NCBI GenBank assembly: GCA_023301645.1
Contig: JALZUH010000144.1
Location: 1-7,818 of the forward strand
Length of the DNA: 7,818 nt
From: Akkermansiaceae bacterium
Lineage (GTDB): Bacteria; Verrucomicrobiota; Verrucomicrobiia; Verrucomicrobiales; Akkermansiaceae
Direction: 5' to 3'
Shown here: piece after piece, positions 6,257 through 7,818 of the stretch
How the letters are laid out: every line of letters starts with the position of its first letter
Numbering within the stretch: position 1 is the first letter of the stretch
Program-made: the position numbers and the translations under genes
Notes under the pieces: model-generated
Database searches by the model: none
Seen by the model: only the letters and a program-made list of their open reading frames with translations
What the model was told of the DNA's origin: nothing

Positions 6257-6907
6257 TCAAAAAAGTGCTTTCGAGTGAAATGTCAGCATCTCACCAGAGT
6301 CAGGATGCATGAAGCTCAACTCAGAAGCATGCAGCTTCATCTCCCCCGGCTTTGTGCCCGCTCCATAGAAGGGATCTCCAACAATAGGGATACCAATGCC
6401 CTTCTCGTGTGAAGCATGCAGACGCAGCTGATGAGTCCGCCCCGTAATCGGCTCGAAACCCACTCGCGTATATCCACCCTCAATGGCTATCCTCCGCCAC
6501 ACCGTCTTCCCCATCTTACCATGGACATCATCATAGATCTGCAGTGGTCGATTCTCCACATCCAGCCTGAAAGGCAGCTCGATAACGCCCCCCTCAGAGT
6601 CTTCCCCGTCCAGCACCCCATCGAGAAGCGCCACGTAGCGCTTACTCGTCATGCGATCCTGAAACTGAATCGATAAGTGCCGATGCGCCTCCGCCGTGCG
6701 TGCCACCACCATCAAGCCTGAAGTATCCATATCTAGTCGGTGGACAGCAGGGTGCTCGATCGTATCGGTAAACAGCTCCTGCACCCTCGTAATCACGCTA
6801 TCCCTCTTCTCTGGCCCTCGTCCCGGCACCGAGAGTAAGCCACTGGGTTTATTAATCACCACAAAGCCAGAATCCTCATGAATGATATCAAGTAGTGCCT
6901 TATTCAT
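6257..6907 (-). CDS. rluA: RluA-family pseudouridine synthase
   Basis: This 216-residue enzyme isomerises uridine to pseudouridine in structured RNA. The sequence tracks E. coli RluA, which modifies 23S rRNA U746 and tRNA U32: NKPSGLLSVPGR at 19-30, DSVITRVQ, the catalytic motif HRLDMDTSGLMVVA with Asp59, LPFRLDVENRPLQ, and the RNA-binding block PITGRTHQLRLHAS. It has no S4 domain, and its length is close to E. coli RluA (219). I chose the ATG at 6905-6907, where homology begins and GGCAGGT lies just upstream. The frame also opens from a GTG at 6938-6940, but that would add WW-rich residues unlike the family. It is divergent from the DUF4202 gene and lies upstream of tRNA-Gly on the same strand. 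The exact target RNA is inferred, and other RluA-family specificities are possible. Confidence 0.88.
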   Translation of the reverse strand: MNKALLDIIHEDSGFVVINKPSGLLSVPGRGPEKRDSVITRVQELFTDTIEHPAVHRLDMDTSGLMVVARTAEAHRHLSIQFQDRMTSKRYVALLDGVLDGEDSEGGVIELPFRLDVENRPLQIYDDVHGKMGKTVWRRIAIEGGYTRVGFEPITGRTHQLRLHASHEKGIGIPIVGDPFYGAGTKPGEMKLHASELSFMHPDSGEMLTFHSKALF

Positions 6908-7039
6908 ACCTGCCCACAGAAGTGCCGCCCACCACACCACCTGTCAAGATCACAACAAGACCCAAGCCATCGAATTCATCTTTTAAGATTTGAATCCTCA
7001 CCCAAGAACCCTCATCCTACCACCATCAACCAAGCTGAC
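6908..7039. promoter_or_regulatory. Divergent spacer between rluA and the DUF4202 gene
   Basis: This 132-base region should hold promoters for both genes. A perfect TTGACA lies on the minus strand (6942-6947), but no good -10 stands 16-18 bases away. On the plus side only an AT-rich patch around 6979-6993 stands out. No SD precedes the plus-strand start. Confidence 0.3.
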
Positions 7040-7642
7040 ATGAACAACACCGACCACTCCCAAGATCAAGACCTCCTTACTAAAGCCTACCAAGCCTTCG
7101 ACGCAGCCAATGCCAAAGACCCCAATGCCATCGATGTAGACGGCGTCGACCAGCCCAAGGAGCTCGTATTTGCCAAGCGCCTGACTGAAGCCGTCGCCCA
7201 GCTCGCGCCCAATGCATCCATCCCACTCCAGCTCGCAGCTCGCTGTCAGCACATCTGCCGCTGGGAAGTCCCACGCAGCACCCAGCCCATGAACCGCGCT
7301 GGCTATCTGAAGTGGCGCGCCGGCCTGAAGAAATACCACGCCAAACTCTCCGCCACAATCCTCGAAGAAGTCGGCTACGACTCCGAGACCATTCAGCGAG
7401 CAGCCTTCCTCAATGAGAAGAAAAACATCAAGACTGACCCGGAAAGCCAAACTATCGAAGACGCACTCTGCCTCGTCTTCCTCCAATACCAATTCGACAA
7501 GCTCATCGAAGGCACAGAAGAAGAAAAGATCATCAGCATTGTCCAAAAAACATGGAAAAAAATGAGTGACCAAGGCCACAATGCTGCCCTCAAGCTACCC
7601 TACTCCGAAGCCGCCCAAGCCATCCTAGCCAAAGCGCTGTAA
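7040..7642 (+). CDS. DUF4202 family protein
   Basis: This 200-residue, probably cytoplasmic, mainly helical protein has no signal peptide or membrane segment. I assign it to DUF4202 from the block around residues 66-93: AARCQHICRWEVPR, then PMNRAGYLKWR. These conserved His, Arg, Trp and Pro residues look like a binding or catalytic site. His71, His100, Glu140-Asp141 in the helix TIEDALCLVFLQYQF, and His180 could form an HD-like metal centre, but this is inference. No function is established that I know of. The gene stands alone, divergent from rluA, with no partner in the window. The ATG at 7040 follows AAGCTGAC without an SD. The stop is TAA. A long open frame on the opposite strand (6998-7579) is a codon-bias shadow. 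Confidence 0.85.
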   Translation: MNNTDHSQDQDLLTKAYQAFDAANAKDPNAIDVDGVDQPKELVFAKRLTEAVAQLAPNASIPLQLAARCQHICRWEVPRSTQPMNRAGYLKWRAGLKKYHAKLSATILEEVGYDSETIQRAAFLNEKKNIKTDPESQTIEDALCLVFLQYQFDKLIEGTEEEKIISIVQKTWKKMSDQGHNAALKLPYSEAAQAILAKAL

Positions 7643-7818
7643 TAAGCACTTGAGGCAACCACAAGGATAACCACCCATGAGGAAATACAGGAGAATTGAC
7701 CACCCAAAACCAAGCTGATTACTCAGAACTACTAAGTAAAAAACTCAGTCAGAAACCCCTACTCCCCGCAGCAAACAATCCCCCCCTTGACCTTGACCAG
7801 AAGTAGATTCTCTATACT
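7643..7818. other. Intergenic tail with no convincing gene
   Basis: Nothing firm is seen in this stretch. A 36-codon frame opens at TTG 7696 and ends in TAG at 7804-7806. AGGAG (7689-7693) precedes it, but only two bases before the start, which is too close. A 13-codon ATG frame at 7677-7718 is also present. A run of seven C lies near 7781-7788. No terminator hairpin for the DUF4202 gene is apparent. Confidence 0.4.

Noticed and set aside
6908..6940. Longer pseudouridine synthase start at GTG 6938-6940
   Set aside because: It adds residues with no counterpart in RluA and uses GTG, while the ATG at 6905-6907 starts where homology begins and has an SD-like GGCAGGT.
6942..6947. Perfect TTGACA on the minus strand upstream of rluA
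   Set aside because: No acceptable -10 lies 16-18 bases downstream (CACTTC is the best placed), so it is not called as a promoter.
6998..7579. 193-codon minus-strand open frame opposite the DUF4202 gene
   Set aside because: It overlaps a plus-strand gene with a recognisable family block. Its product is a repetitive Val/Leu/Phe/Gly-rich sequence typical of the complement of a C-rich coding strand.
1..7818. Frequent CTAG tetranucleotides
   Set aside because: More than 20 are seen, but that is about what base composition predicts. It only shows that this genome does not avoid CTAG as some enterobacteria do.
1..7818. CRISPR arrays, insertion sequences, toxin-antitoxin pairs, phage or defence genes
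   Set aside because: No spaced direct repeats, transposase or integrase motifs, or defence-type domains were seen on either strand.

Overview
The window is a stretch of ordinary bacterial chromosome. It holds eight intact protein genes, one tRNA gene and a possible gene end at the left edge. A secreted SASA-family (sialate O-acetylesterase-like) enzyme, an ECF sigma factor, a DUF4202 protein and a near-total lack of Shine-Dalgarno sequences suggest a Verrucomicrobiota-type organism. This is an inference from gene content and style, not from a phylogenetic marker.

Layout: positions 1-262 hold no confident gene. A SIMPL (DUF541) exported protein lies on the minus strand (263-952). It is divergent from a secreted SASA-domain esterase (1068-2618), which is followed closely by an ECF sigma factor (2647-3249) with no adjacent anti-sigma gene. 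Next is a compact arsenate-resistance operon on the plus strand: arsR (3329-3649), ArsJ-associated GAPDH (3715-4710) and arsJ (4746-6008). A tRNA-Gly(TCC) gene (6090-6163, minus) and an RluA-type pseudouridine synthase (6257-6907, minus) converge on the operon. A divergent DUF4202 gene (7040-7642, plus) follows, and the last 176 bases hold nothing convincing.

How the genes work together: the one clear multi-gene system is the ars operon. From what is known of the families, GAPDH uses arsenate in place of phosphate to make 1-arseno-3-phosphoglycerate. ArsJ exports that unstable compound, which breaks down outside to arsenate and 3-phosphoglycerate. ArsR releases its promoter when As(III) binds its cysteines. 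No arsC, acr3, arsB or arsM is present here.

I found no undescribed system. The features most worth a second look are a roughly 22-residue polar insertion in a conserved part of ArsJ, a cysteine-rich ArsR tail ending in Cys-Cys, the orphan ECF sigma gene upstream of the ars operon, the tRNA-Gly whose 3' end faces the operon, the absence of Shine-Dalgarno sequences, and a C-over-G skew on the plus strand that does not depend on gene orientation.
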